DNA of 64,000 nt from contig JAJLTO010000006.1 in NCBI GenBank assembly GCA_030568195.1, positions 62,001 to 126,000 on the forward strand, written 5' to 3'. Both the position numbers and the translations under genes were made by a program. This DNA is from Dipodascopsis uninucleata var. uninucleata. Its lineage: Eukaryota; Ascomycota; Lipomycetes; Lipomycetales; Lipomycetaceae. Shown here in pieces: positions 47,901 to 58,880 of this stretch (positions within the stretch are counted from its first letter, which is position 1; each line of letters starts with the position of its first letter). Under the pieces are notes generated by a model. The model ran no database searches. It saw only the letters and a list, made by a program, of their open reading frames with translations, and had not been told where the DNA came from.

Positions 47901-48156
47901 CTAGTTCATCATGAAGTCTTTGTGCATCGCTGGTGTCCGCTTCATCATGCTTTCCAAGATAAGCTGAAATATTGTCTGACAGATTTGATGGGATATCAAT
48001 TCGCTGGATATCAAAATCATTTATTTCAGAAGAGTCAATAGCACTTGCTAATGCCTTCGCAAAATCACGTAAAGACCTTATGAGAATTTTATTAGTATTT
48101 GATTATTTATTCCAAAAGAAATTAATCGATAATAAGTAGTTCACGAACCCTGACAT
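44974..48156 (-). CDS. TSC1: Hamartin (TSC1) homologue
   Basis: Two exons on the minus strand: 48149-48156 (8 nt) and 44974-48076, giving 1036 aa. The N-terminal 350 residues are helical and HEAT-like, with the hamartin pattern at YLFETHSTELVSHLYQCLLL and the IPYFCSVLGPQLPRVFSVYS, RLIYWDILY blocks. A low-complexity Ser-rich middle (about 480-760) and a long C-terminal coiled coil (about 785-1030, rich in Leu, Glu and Lys heptads) follow, as in Tsc1. With Tsc2 it forms the GAP that restrains Rheb and TORC1. The first coding exon (MSG) has a GTTCGT donor, weaker than others here, and is inferred from phase and lack of another ATG. A 12 nt unit is repeated twice at 45907-45930 (KTEL). Confidence 0.78.
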
Positions 48157-48461
48157 GTTGTTCGATAAGATATTTGAACTGTTGCCAGATAATAAATACT
48201 ACTGTTCTTCTAATATCTAGACATATGTAAGAATAACTTAACGTGACGAGATAATCAGTGCCCATTAAGATATAAATTTTGTATTTAGAGAAATAATACT
48301 TTTATGTCCTCTCAGTTTGTAGATTTCACTCTCTATCGTTAGTCTCGAGTCAAATCAAATCAATTTCGTTCATCGTTATGCAAGTGAGTTTTATCAGACC
48401 ACTAGAAGCAAGTCCGCATTTTAGTGACCAGCTTGATTTAACGTAATAAAAGTATTTTATA
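48157..48461. other. Intergenic upstream of TSC1 and the small ORF
   Basis: A 305 bp AT-rich divergent spacer. No distinct feature is seen. Confidence 0.4.
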
Positions 48462-48656
48462 ATGGAAATTAGGATCAATTATTTGACAGAATCGCAGGAT
48501 CGTTTTTACTATCCACTGCAGAAGAAGCGAATGACTGATTCGCTTTACGATTTTGGAAGATCTCAAAATGCCGAAAATATGAGAGGGCTAGGTTTTGTGG
48601 AGTTGCAGGAAGACGTATATGTATGGGCTCGAAGAATTAGGTCAATCTTCATATAG
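48462..48656 (+). CDS. Small ORF of unknown function (64 aa)
   Basis: Starts with a clear ATG and codes 64 residues that look protein-like: charged and aromatic residues are mixed, with no low complexity and no membrane span (for example DSLYDFGRSQNAENMRGLGF). It lies on the plus strand between two minus-strand genes, TSC1 and the SET-domain gene, with 300 bp upstream and 64 bp before the next stop. A possible 42 nt intron (48619-48660, GTATAT donor and TAG acceptor) would replace the tail with KNYKLAASYLFSKY. I do not recognise the protein. It could be a conserved small complex subunit or chance. Confidence 0.35.
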   Translation: MEIRINYLTESQDRFYYPLQKKRMTDSLYDFGRSQNAENMRGLGFVELQEDVYVWARRIRSIFI

Positions 48657-48720
48657 AAAAACTACAAACTAGCGGCAAGCTATTTATTTAGCAAATACTA
48701 AATCTATTATTATATGTATA

Positions 48721-50229
48721 TTATGCGTTCTCCAATGCAGAGCGACACCGCTTGAGAGCTTTTTCAAGCATGGATTTTTCATTCGCGAGGATAGTCATTG
48801 CGAAGCGTTTTCTAATGTTGTTTATCGTAGAAGTTTCCAAATCGTCTGACGTAGAGAGAAGATAGTCGTACTCAGAAGAGGAAACGTTGCCGTCCTCATA
48901 TCTTTCTCTGCGTTGTTCTAAGATACTAAGAATGACGCCAATAACAGGTGATGCTTCCGATGGTATTTTGGAAGGCGCCGTATTCAATAGATGAAGTGTC
49001 TTCATCGATTTACTGTTTCTTGAAACATCAATATCACCAAACATCAACCTCACTGTTCTGTTCCAAAACGAAGTACTTATCCGACCACTAGCATCTATCT
49101 TTGGGTATTCACCTAGGGGCCATTTTTTTTGTTTTCGGCGGAAATATGCTCGTAGTTCTCGTTCGACAGAAAGATAATCATGCTTATTCCCTCGAATAGC
49201 AAACCCGTATTTTGCTAAAAGGCTCGCCGAACAAATATCGCCATAAGTATTATATAATTCTTGACCATCGCCGAATATTCCATTTTGTTTAACTTTAATC
49301 TTTTTACATGTTACAACGTCGCAGTTTGTCTCCTCACTGGAAGATTCTGATTCCCCATCACTGACAAAAGAGAGCGAATTTTCACTACCGTCCTCATCAG
49401 GATCATCATCACTTCGCCACTCGTCTTCTAATTCTGGTGGCTCAGTATCCGAACTCTCGCCTTCGGAAATATTTCCTTCCGCACGAGCCTGCTCACGCGC
49501 CTGATGTGCTAGATGCTCACAGTAATCAGAATCCCCACAGTACTCGCAAACTTCAAAGAGAGATTCAAAAGCAACGTTATTGTTATCAGAATGATTAAAA
49601 AGGTCTGCAACGGGGCATAATCCAAGCCCTCTAAAAGCATCAATTTCAAAGCATCTTGCAGCTACAATACTAAGTGCATCTGCAAAGACATTGAAGCTAG
49701 TAAGATGCGTCCAGTCCTCAGAAGAGTGATAATGTCCTAATAGTGCAGTGAGTTCTAGCTTATTTTTCTTATAGAATGGTTCGATAATATCTTCATACAA
49801 AGATTTGATCTCCATCTCGGAAGCATTCAGAGTATCAATCGCATCAGTGCCGCTAAGCCATTCAAGTTCAGATTTATGCCAGTATCGTAAGCAGTTGGAC
49901 TCTCTTGCAGGAAACATGTCCAAATAGGCGTACCACGGAGAACGATTCCCCACTGCCCTTTCAAAGATAAAACTTAGGACAATACCAGCTATTGACGTGA
50001 CCAAATCATCAGTGAGTAAATTAGCTATGACAGAGCAACTTGTGCATAAAACTGCATCTTTTGGTACTCTAACAAGAAGAGTATCTTGATCTATGTATTT
50101 CGGTACTGATTTATTTGGCGAGATTGTAACATGATAACCTAAGGATTTTGAGTATGATATGGTAATTAATTCTGATACTAATACTTTATTGTCCGATAGA
50201 AATTTTAGAAAAGCTGGAAGCTTATCCAT
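48721..50229 (-). CDS. SET-domain protein lysine methyltransferase (Rkm/SETD6 type)
   Basis: Intronless, 502 aa. An N-terminal SET half gives LVRVPKDAVLCTS. The iSET region follows, then the SAM-binding NHSD motif in CPVADLFNHSDNNNVAF (about residue 205), and the catalytic-Tyr segment ELYNTYGDICSASLLAKYGF (about 325). Between these lie a CEYCGDSDYCEH cysteine cluster and a 70-residue acidic, Ser-rich insert. A Rubisco-LSMT-like substrate-binding domain makes up the C-terminus. Relatives methylate ribosomal proteins or elongation factors (Rkm1/3/4, Efm1, S. pombe Set10); the layout does not let me choose among them. Confidence 0.82.
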   Translation of the reverse strand: MDKLPAFLKFLSDNKVLVSELITISYSKSLGYHVTISPNKSVPKYIDQDTLLVRVPKDAVLCTSCSVIANLLTDDLVTSIAGIVLSFIFERAVGNRSPWYAYLDMFPARESNCLRYWHKSELEWLSGTDAIDTLNASEMEIKSLYEDIIEPFYKKNKLELTALLGHYHSSEDWTHLTSFNVFADALSIVAARCFEIDAFRGLGLCPVADLFNHSDNNNVAFESLFEVCEYCGDSDYCEHLAHQAREQARAEGNISEGESSDTEPPELEDEWRSDDDPDEDGSENSLSFVSDGESESSSEETNCDVVTCKKIKVKQNGIFGDGQELYNTYGDICSASLLAKYGFAIRGNKHDYLSVERELRAYFRRKQKKWPLGEYPKIDASGRISTSFWNRTVRLMFGDIDVSRNSKSMKTLHLLNTAPSKIPSEASPVIGVILSILEQRRERYEDGNVSSSEYDYLLSTSDDLETSTINNIRKRFAMTILANEKSMLEKALKRCRSALENA

Positions 50230-51669
50230 TGATGATAAAAAAGGAGAGAGTTTACGAGAATATGCTGGTTGTTCAAGAATGAATGTTCGAGATTGTGAAA
50301 AAAATTTTTGACACTTTATGTTGAAATCCCAAACCTAGATTTAAGGATGCCAGCCCAATTTGTGTAGTAAGAACCTTTCCACAAGCACAAAACAGCAACG
50401 AAAAATAATCTAAACATAAACATCTTTTTAGTTTCAGCAAACAGCCCAGAGGCCATTAATCTCTATATGTTTATAGATACATAAATACGAATATAGCGCA
50501 CTGAATAGTATGGTACGGATGCTATCCATCACATTAAAGCTGTTTATTCGTGTCTCAACACCACTAATGATTTTTAGGGCTAGCCAATTGTATTTTATTT
50601 GCTCTGAAATCCTCTGATTTGCGAAATATATATATAAATAGTATTTAACACAGGGTGCTGCGAAATCTGATCGATTTAATTTTGATGTTTCATTTGAAAT
50701 AAGCTTTTGTGACAGCTCTTCCGCTAATGCACTTAATATACTTAAATTAAGCAGGGTCCGGTTCTTACTTCACATAAAGTTTCCATAAAATAGCTGAAGG
50801 GATACTATCGGTGCCAATCAGCAATTGTGATGTAGATGGTAATCATTCAATATGTACGAGGCAGTGATCTTAAGGACTACTGAAAATCAATATTTTTTAT
50901 TATTCTGTGATATACCTACTGATTTCAAACCAATATGTGGTGAGCAACCTAAAATGAAATGCTGGCCTCAGTATGGCATTGATATGAGTAGAGTAGTTAG
51001 CATTACTAAAGTAATGTTTGTTGCAATTGAACATGCTGCTGTAACAAACGGCATCTGCTTTAGGATAAATAACTCGTAATTTTTGTCAAAGAATAAGGAA
51101 ACATCGTATATCGTAGACATAAATTCATTTTGTGCCTACTAAGCTGTTGCAAGCTCAATTTATCGTTTACAAGAAATTCTCTAAACGGAGGAGATATATC
51201 GAACTGAGTTTGGAAAGTAGTTGGTGACAACAAATTTGACTACTGCGATAGGGATGTACACTTATATCAATGGCAGAGCTCAATGTACGCATAGGTTAAA
51301 GCTGGGTATAAATCACATAAAGCTGTAGTGTTTTTCAAAATTTTAGATAAAATTCTTTTCTTATCATCTTTAGTTACTGAACTGTCAGCATTCAGATAAT
51401 AATCAAGTAGAGATGTATTAATTAACTTAAAAGGAACTCAAGGAAAGTCATTTATTGAACTCGTAATCATGATAGACAAATTGTTTACAAAACACAAGAA
51501 AAGATGCTTTTAATCATGACGTATCACAATCCATCAGGAAGAGATTCATACACGTCATTTTTCAGTTGTGAACTATGAATGACTAGAGAAAACGAGATAT
51601 AAAAGAGTAATAATATATTTCAAGGGAAGGCATTAACTTCAATAACAAAAATATCATTAGATACAGCAA
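50230..51669. other. Intergenic, SET promoter and ATG26 3' region
   Basis: A 1.44 kb AT-rich spacer between tandem minus-strand genes. The longest ATG frame (75 codons, plus strand, 50852-51079) has no family resemblance and is not called. No RNA gene or repeat is evident. Confidence 0.45.
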
Positions 51670-54600
51670 TCAAGTTTGCTCGGTCTCAGATTCCTCTGCC
51701 GAACGAGTCTCATCTACCATAAACCAGCCATCGTCCTTCTCTGACGCCTTCTTACTTTCATTGATCTCATCATTATCCTTACTACTGATTGAACGAATAA
51801 GACTTCTAGCATAATGAATGTCACGGTAGATCGTCTCCACAGCAGTAGCAACGCCATTTTCTTTCTGAATTTGCTCTCCAATCAGTCGAGCTTTTGCAAT
51901 AATTCGTTCATTATGAGTAGCTTCCCACAACGCTTTTGCGAATTGGCGAGTAGTCAGTTTCTTTAAATGAATTCCAGCACCCAAGTCCTCAACACGACTA
52001 GCGTAAAAGAATTGGTCTCCAAAAAATGGCTTGATCACTGTTGGAACACCTGCTCGGAGGCTCGCCCCCGTTGTTCCAGACCCACCATGATGGACAGCTG
52101 CATCTATTTGTGGGAATAGCCAATCATGTGGAGCAGACTTTATCTGGTAAATAGAGTCACTGGGAATAGGAACCTCTGTCTTATGCGCATCAGGATTGTT
52201 AAGACGATCTGACCATCCTTTGGATAGAATACACCGAACATCGGCCTTTATCACGGACTCAACAACTGCTTGTGTAAGCTCACGAGGATGAGCTACCACT
52301 ATAGATCCAAATCCAATATATACCAGTTTCTTTCCATCACTTCTGGCATCTTGGATAAACTTCACGAGATTTGGATCAGGTTCATACGTATTTCCTCCCT
52401 CATCTAAGAACCAATAACCAGTAACTTTAATCCAATCTGAGTAGTCCAATGGTGGCGGCACCACCGTAGGTGAAAAATTATAGAGAAATGGCACTTTATT
52501 CTGCTGCATCTTTTCAAGATTAGTCCGAGGTAAATGAAGGGTATGAATTCTCCATTTATTAACTTGACCAGATATCCCTTTCCAGAATACATTGTCAAAC
52601 ATGACGTATGTAAAATAATTGTATGATCCACCCATTTTCTGTTCTGGGACAGCAAATGCGTGCGGATATGCCCTCGTTCTCGTCCATGGCATTGTAAATG
52701 CACGTATATAAGGGATGCGAAGTGCTTCAGCTATATGAAGTCCCGCCATAGCAGATGGGGATTCAATGAGGACATCAGATCCCTGACAAGCAACCCAGGA
52801 AGTCTCAAGAAGATCAGAAATCCACCCTCTAAATTTTGTCGATGCTTCTTTCAAGAAAGAGTACGTAAACATACCATGCTCCACGCTAATACGCATAAGT
52901 TCTGCAGGGTCACCCGCAATTGCGTGAAATTCTATACCGTGACCTTCAACCCAATCCTTGAATTCCACATGAGTTGCAATACGAACACGATGACCATCAG
53001 CCATTAAGCCTTTTGCCAAAGCAATATACGGTTGAACATCCCCTCGTGAGCCAATTGTCAGACAAGTGAAAAGATACTTTTCTACAGGCTTTATCGAGAT
53101 GTCTTTCAGCAGTCGGGAAGATTCAAATATGAGTGGAGTGGTGTCAAATATGTCACGGCTACGAAGCAATCGACGTTCAGCTCGTAATATGCTCTGCTTC
53201 TTTTTTTTATTACTCTTGATTAATGAGCACTCCTCAGGGGTAGGTACAGGCGTGCCTACCTGATCATCTGCAAGAGTACGATATTCTTCTAGCTCCCGTA
53301 ACAAGGTGACTGCGCAGTCATCACGAGTTTCTGCGGATCGAAACTCAAAGAATATTTCCTCGTGGCCATGTATCACGACTACAAGACCAGAATAACCAAA
53401 TCTAAACCCTCGTTCCTTCTCTGCGTTCTCTAAGTCTTGATAAGGTAGGATCATCTTAGTTTTAGTCCCTGGTAACAGAGAACGGAAACATAAGTGCCTG
53501 TTTCCAAGATATATTTTGCCATACAATGGGAGTACTCGGTGCAGATAACCATAAAAGCTTGCCACCAGTCTTTCTGAATCCGGAAGCGAGAAGTGAGTAC
53601 GAAATCTTTCCGCACTTTCCTTATCAGACTCAGTGGCTTCGTTCTCTGCATCATGTTCTTCCATACTTCCAGGAGAGCGGCCATCAAAATGCTTCGAATT
53701 ACCGATCCACATTTCAGTTACTTTACCGACATATTGCGTAGGAACATTTACAGTAGGTAGCAAACTTTGAACCTTTTTACTACCTTTCTTGACCCAATCA
53801 GACCAGTTATTATCTCTAGATCGCGAAATTAGGGTGTTATCAGACGAGGCCGAGACTATATCAGCATCATTCACAAAATTATTTTCGCCATCTCCACTTA
53901 ATAAATGGTTATCCGATATCGAGTTCCTTCTCGATAAATGATTACTCCGTGAAAGCGGTCGGACTATTGGTGAACTAGACTGACTTACAGCAACCTCTAC
54001 CATATCCTCGGAAGTATCTGTAAGAGGGGTTCTAGTAGAGATTTCCAAACTTCCTTTCTTTTCTCCTGCTGTTATAAGATCTATCACTTTACCTCCTATA
54101 GCCTTTAAGGGACTTGAAGAACGTTTCCATGAACTTCCAGTTGATGAAGAACGATGCACAGGCTTAGGTGACTTTATCCTAGGTGAAGTTCTATCATTTT
54201 CAGCAGGTATCTGTAGTGACTGCTGATTATTGCTTGATACTGGTGGATTAGACGATCGTCCACGAAGAAATCCTGACCGATTTGGTGAGGTAGGACTTGA
54301 ACTTGCAGGAGATTTTATAGGCTCTAAATGACTAAGAAGCTTAGCTGATGGTCTTCCACTACTCTCAGTGGAATCTCTGATTGGCTCTGTATGTGGACGA
54401 GTAATGAAATCAGATTTAGCCGGATCAGTTTCTGCACCATTATCATCATCACCATAAACCGATCCGCTGTAATAGTTAGTCGCCTGACTATTGATATGAT
54501 CATCTGTAGGACCATATTTGACTAAGTTGCACAGATCAGTAAATGCTTCTCTACCATTACTGAAGAAAGAAAAAAAATATTCATCAATAGTGTATGTAAC

Positions 54601-56241
54601 CTCATCGTTATCAGCATCAACTGCTTTAATTTTGAAAGTATCTGCGCAGTCAAGGAAGGGCGACTCTTCGACGTCAATAATGTTCTCAGATGGAATCACA
54701 ATCTTAACAGAATCGCCATCATTATGTGCTCGAAAGATTGCACGCTGTAGAGCTTTTATCCATTCCTGAGCGAAAATGTAGGAGTCGGCCTTGAATTGAT
54801 GCTTTCTTGTCTGAGTGTGAATGACAAATGCTACCGGATTTCCACCAGCAGTCTCTTCTGTAATATCAATATCAGCAAATTCCACACTTTGCGCGTAACG
54901 TAAGTCTATTGACCCGACAGGAAAGTATAGGTCAGACGCAGAGTTGTAGTATGATAATACATTATCTCTGATAACACACCAAAATCGTGAATATCTAGTT
55001 GTTGTTCTGTTTCTCTTGCTTAAACTCCCAGATTTCAAAACTGAATTTGTCTTATGCGGAACATAGGCGAAAAATGATACATGGCTCTGAGTAATGAAAA
55101 GATGGCCCTGTAATAGTACACTTTTTAAGAGATAACATGGATATTCAGCAATGACATCTTCACGCTGTGAGAAGCCAAAAACTTTCATTAATTTCTCTGA
55201 TAGGAGGCTTGAACGTGAAGCTTCAACAGACGAAGAAGCAAGAGACTGCGAGTCCGTAGTATCGTCCGCAAGGCGAGAACTGCGAGTAGATACTGCATCT
55301 TGCGAATCTCCTGAAGTATGCTTTGATGTCGCATCATTAGCGGCAGTAGATAATAAAAAGGAAGAGGCCATTGGAACCAAGGGAGCGCTATGTTGTCTTC
55401 TAGGTCGAAGGGTGGCTGATCCCGACCCGGACAACTCTTCAGAAGAGTCACGAAGTTGGCCGCTTAAAGATGTAGCTTTTGTCGGAGCAACGCTCATTGT
55501 AGCAAACTGATCGCTAATTCTTTGACCACCTAGGTCACTCTCAATGCTATCACTACTAGTGGCAGCATGACCAGCACGATCGTGAATTTCTCTATTTACT
55601 TCAGCATCAATTTCAGCATCAATTTCAGTATCAATTCCCCTTTCCTCCTCTTCCGAGTCCTCAGTATCATCGTCATCATCATCACCTTCCAAGTCCTCGT
55701 CAGAAGCAAGTTTAGAGAACTTTGCACGCGACGCTGCGGTGATCAGCGAAAATACCGAGCGTCCGAGGTTAGATGGCCGTGCGACATCAACAGACGATTG
55801 GCGCTTGACTTTAGCACCGGAACGGCTGGAAAGCATTTTGCGGCCTCTATCTGGAGACCAGAGATCTGGCTGAGTTTGTGCAAGATCCTCTTCATCGTCA
55901 GTTCTTGTGCCAGTATTCGTGTTTACACCACTAGCGGACTCATCAGCATCAGATACGTTGGAGTTGTGTCGAGAGTGGTTGCCGCGACCCAAACGACCAG
56001 CTTTCGATAAAGCAGTCGAAGGCGACGGTAAAAAGGAGGATATTGACATTAATTGGTTCTTTGCCTTTGCAGACGGAGATAATGACTCCTTTCTCGGCGA
56101 GTTAGTGTTGCCATTATCGCTGTTGTGAGGACTACTGCGACCAGGTTTAAGTGTAGAGACGTCGTCTTCGGAACCGGAATATAGTACGGAACTATGCGGC
56201 AAAGACAATTCAGTCCGTTCCTGAGGTGAACTACTTGGCAT
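51670..56241 (-). CDS. ATG26: Sterol 3-beta-glucosyltransferase
   Basis: Intronless, 1523 aa; an in-frame stop lies upstream of the ATG. Layout: a disordered Ser- and Asp-rich N-terminus (1-345), GRAM (from about 350, LMKVFGFSQREDVIAEYPC), PH domain inserted in it (about 400-500, RYSRFWCVIRDNVLSYY), a second disordered stretch (570-870), second GRAM (about 880-990, GYLHRVLPLYGKIYLG), then the GT1 catalytic domain with TIGSRGDVQPY (about 1057) and the sugar-nucleotide motif AVHHGGSGTTGASLRAG (about 1383). It transfers glucose from UDP-glucose to ergosterol; the GRAM and PH domains recruit it to PI4P membranes, and in some fungi it serves pexophagy. A 12 nt repeat at 55601-55635 codes EIDA units. 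Confidence 0.96.
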   Translation of the reverse strand: MPSSSPQERTELSLPHSSVLYSGSEDDVSTLKPGRSSPHNSDNGNTNSPRKESLSPSAKAKNQLMSISSFLPSPSTALSKAGRLGRGNHSRHNSNVSDADESASGVNTNTGTRTDDEEDLAQTQPDLWSPDRGRKMLSSRSGAKVKRQSSVDVARPSNLGRSVFSLITAASRAKFSKLASDEDLEGDDDDDDTEDSEEEERGIDTEIDAEIDAEVNREIHDRAGHAATSSDSIESDLGGQRISDQFATMSVAPTKATSLSGQLRDSSEELSGSGSATLRPRRQHSAPLVPMASSFLLSTAANDATSKHTSGDSQDAVSTRSSRLADDTTDSQSLASSSVEASRSSLLSEKLMKVFGFSQREDVIAEYPCYLLKSVLLQGHLFITQSHVSFFAYVPHKTNSVLKSGSLSKRNRTTTRYSRFWCVIRDNVLSYYNSASDLYFPVGSIDLRYAQSVEFADIDITEETAGGNPVAFVIHTQTRKHQFKADSYIFAQEWIKALQRAIFRAHNDGDSVKIVIPSENIIDVEESPFLDCADTFKIKAVDADNDEVTYTIDEYFFSFFSNGREAFTDLCNLVKYGPTDDHINSQATNYYSGSVYGDDDNGAETDPAKSDFITRPHTEPIRDSTESSGRPSAKLLSHLEPIKSPASSSPTSPNRSGFLRGRSSNPPVSSNNQQSLQIPAENDRTSPRIKSPKPVHRSSSTGSSWKRSSSPLKAIGGKVIDLITAGEKKGSLEISTRTPLTDTSEDMVEVAVSQSSSPIVRPLSRSNHLSRRNSISDNHLLSGDGENNFVNDADIVSASSDNTLISRSRDNNWSDWVKKGSKKVQSLLPTVNVPTQYVGKVTEMWIGNSKHFDGRSPGSMEEHDAENEATESDKESAERFRTHFSLPDSERLVASFYGYLHRVLPLYGKIYLGNRHLCFRSLLPGTKTKMILPYQDLENAEKERGFRFGYSGLVVVIHGHEEIFFEFRSAETRDDCAVTLLRELEEYRTLADDQVGTPVPTPEECSLIKSNKKKKQSILRAERRLLRSRDIFDTTPLIFESSRLLKDISIKPVEKYLFTCLTIGSRGDVQPYIALAKGLMADGHRVRIATHVEFKDWVEGHGIEFHAIAGDPAELMRISVEHGMFTYSFLKEASTKFRGWISDLLETSWVACQGSDVLIESPSAMAGLHIAEALRIPYIRAFTMPWTRTRAYPHAFAVPEQKMGGSYNYFTYVMFDNVFWKGISGQVNKWRIHTLHLPRTNLEKMQQNKVPFLYNFSPTVVPPPLDYSDWIKVTGYWFLDEGGNTYEPDPNLVKFIQDARSDGKKLVYIGFGSIVVAHPRELTQAVVESVIKADVRCILSKGWSDRLNNPDAHKTEVPIPSDSIYQIKSAPHDWLFPQIDAAVHHGGSGTTGASLRAGVPTVIKPFFGDQFFYASRVEDLGAGIHLKKLTTRQFAKALWEATHNERIIAKARLIGEQIQKENGVATAVETIYRDIHYARSLIRSISSKDNDEINESKKASEKDDGWFMVDETRSAEESETEQT
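55601..55635. repeat. 12-nt tandem repeat inside ATG26
   Basis: About three copies of a TTCAGCATCAAT-type unit (minus strand: EIDA) in the acidic part of the disordered N-terminus. The period is a multiple of three, so copy changes would keep the frame. Confidence 0.8.
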
Positions 56242-58880
56242 TATTGTCGATATCCAGTTGATATTTTGCCGAAGTTGAAGAAGTCTAAGCGGCTAGATAT
56301 GAAGCAAACGACGGCTGATGATAGTAGTACAAGTTTGTCGGCCGATTGCCACCAGAAAGAAGTCGATAATAGTAATTTATTAAATCCGACCGAGTAGGTG
56401 CCTGTTATACAGTTGAAATATATAAATGCGTAACAGTGCTAACACTCATATGCCGAGGCGATAAATATAGTGATAGATGATTGTGGCAGTGATCTAGTTT
56501 AGATATATTTAGCTGTGAAGTAACGTCAATCCAGAGATTGAAAATACTGAATGATGTGCTATGAAGCCAGATCTCTAAAAGTCCGACATGAGACGCTCAA
56601 AATAGCAAACAGAAATCCAACTGAAACGTGACTTTGAAACCGTAAAAATTTTGAAGATAAGATCCGCACGCAGTTCAAAATGGTCTCGTTCCTTGGGCGT
56701 AGCAACTGACTGGCTGAGATCGCGATTTCAAGACAAATGTAAAAGAGCCGTAATCTCGACTTAAAAACACATCTGCTGGAAATATAAGCATATAAAATTG
56801 CACTGGATATTTTCCTTATAATTCAGATACGTATCGGCTGAAGTTGTAGACATTTGTCAAATTAGTTGGGTAGATGAAATTGATCAGTCAAAAGAGTTAG
56901 TCGTCGTTGACGTCGACAACACTTTTTTAGCGATCGCGGCTCACTTTCACCTGGCTGCTAGTAAGCAGATATCAGCGTCTATCTTTCTACGAACTAAACC
57001 TATAAATAAACGGACCTTTTATGGAGAAGCACTGGTTCAACTTTTGGTTTAGATAGGCGTATTAAGAATAAAAGTAGGGTACAGACTACAAGAATTGTTA
57101 TAAGTAGGTAGTCGTCTATCTGATAAGGTCCATCCATTATTTTTATTTGATGACTGTGCTCTATTCATTTCTCAGAATACTCGGCACTAAAGGCTCGCTT
57201 TCTTCAACGTTATAGCAGAAAATTTTCAGCGATATTGAAGACTTGCGCGTACGTACTATACTGTACTTGCTTTGCTGTCTAGTATGGTGCACGACAGTTT
57301 GTTGTTCTGCTCTGCTTGCCAATTTTAGTCTGATTCAGTCTTTTGCTGTGAGATATTGGTTCCCTAAACACCTCGTTACGGCTGGCGAGCAGTTGATTAG
57401 GAAAATAACATCACTTTCTTCAGCCAGAAATTTTCGTTTCGTCCATCCTCCGCGCAACTCATACAAGTAGTCCCAAACATTTTGATTTCAGCCCTTAGTT
57501 ATCTTTCCATTAAGTTCACGATACCGAATGGGTAGCTGGTAACGTCTGACGTGCCTCGGCTCTCTCAGGGACCGTCGTCAGATTTGCCCCTAGACATTTG
57601 CAATCGCACCCCTTACACCCTAAATATGCGTGTACATTTCCGTTAGAGGCATATTCGTATGTTATGGTGCGGAGTTACTCCATATAGTAATACCCACCGC
57701 ACGACATATGTTCTGCTATTGCCATACAGTTAGCACCATATTGCCGTCCCTGCAGAGTCCTCGTACAAGGCTACCTCAAACACAGATATATACATCATAT
57801 ATCGGGTAAGGGCTAATTTTAAAAATTTGAAGCATGTGTTTTAAGTAATATCTTACTTAATGTTTAGAGAGCACAAAATAGCGACGATATCGCGGCTGAG
57901 GTAATCGGGAGAAGAGCTTGAGTACCTCGGGAAGACTAGACAGGATGCGGAGAAGGTTTACAATGAAGACCAGATGCTGGCTACAGATTTGAAGTGCGGA
58001 TGAACATAAACAAATACCGTACGGACGAAAGGGATTGGGGATTGGATAGGTGATTGGCAGGTGCATTCAATTAGTTTTGGCTGTGCGGAGAACAAGATCT
58101 CAAGTTTGCGTAATAATTGAGTCATAGATAGTTTAGCGTGCTTTGGGGCAGTTACTTGTACGCAAGCTTCGTGCATAGTGTGGAGAGTATAAATCTATAT
58201 ATATATGCAATACATGTGAATATGGAGCAATGGAATTATGGAGTACATAGCCGCTAGAATTGCCATGAGCTGCACTTCCTGGGGAGTTTCCGTTGTACCG
58301 TCCGGAGCCGGTGCGGAAAGGATGTACCGACATAGGTAATTTTCCGACGGATCTAATCTGCATATTCTGCATCACAGTACCGAGACAGAGACTGTTTACC
58401 GAGTATGGGCCCGAGTTTTGCCTATATTCGTGTAGCAGCAAACTTTCCGATTAGAATTTATAGCACTGGCGATGGTCGTAGTCCTAATGATCTCGTGAAA
58501 CTAGCCGGGCATGGACTGGTTGACAATGTGAACTTAAGCTCAAGACGACATATGTGTGTAGTGCGTAGGGAGCAGCATTTGTGGGGGGCTAGGAGAGAGG
58601 GGCCGAGGAGGGGAAGTGATAGTAGTACGAAATATCCGGTGGGATAGCGTGCAGGGCCACATTAGGATACATGACCGAACGCCATGAAGCTATCCTAATT
58701 GCAGTGACTTGAAATGAGATCAGACCCGTTTGCCTTATGTAATGATTTTGGTTCCATAATGTTGCTATGTTGTAAGCACTAGCATAATCTTCCTCGCACT
58801 ACACGTTGCTGCGCCAGCGATGGCATACTGCTAATGTATTCCCTAATTCGGTTGTCAAACTTCCGTCAACCAGTAATGGA

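Noticed and set aside
50852-51079. 75-codon ATG frame between the SET gene and ATG26
   Set aside because: Nothing supports it except length; no domain, and no splice or neighbour context.
55151-55510. 119-codon frame antisense to ATG26
   Set aside because: It is a shadow of the Ser- and Asp-rich coding strand of ATG26, with biased composition and no homology.
58133-58441. 102-codon minus-strand frame with Gly/Ser/Asn-rich middle
   Set aside because: It opens with TTG and shows no resemblance to a protein family, and nearby frames on the same strand overlap it equally well.
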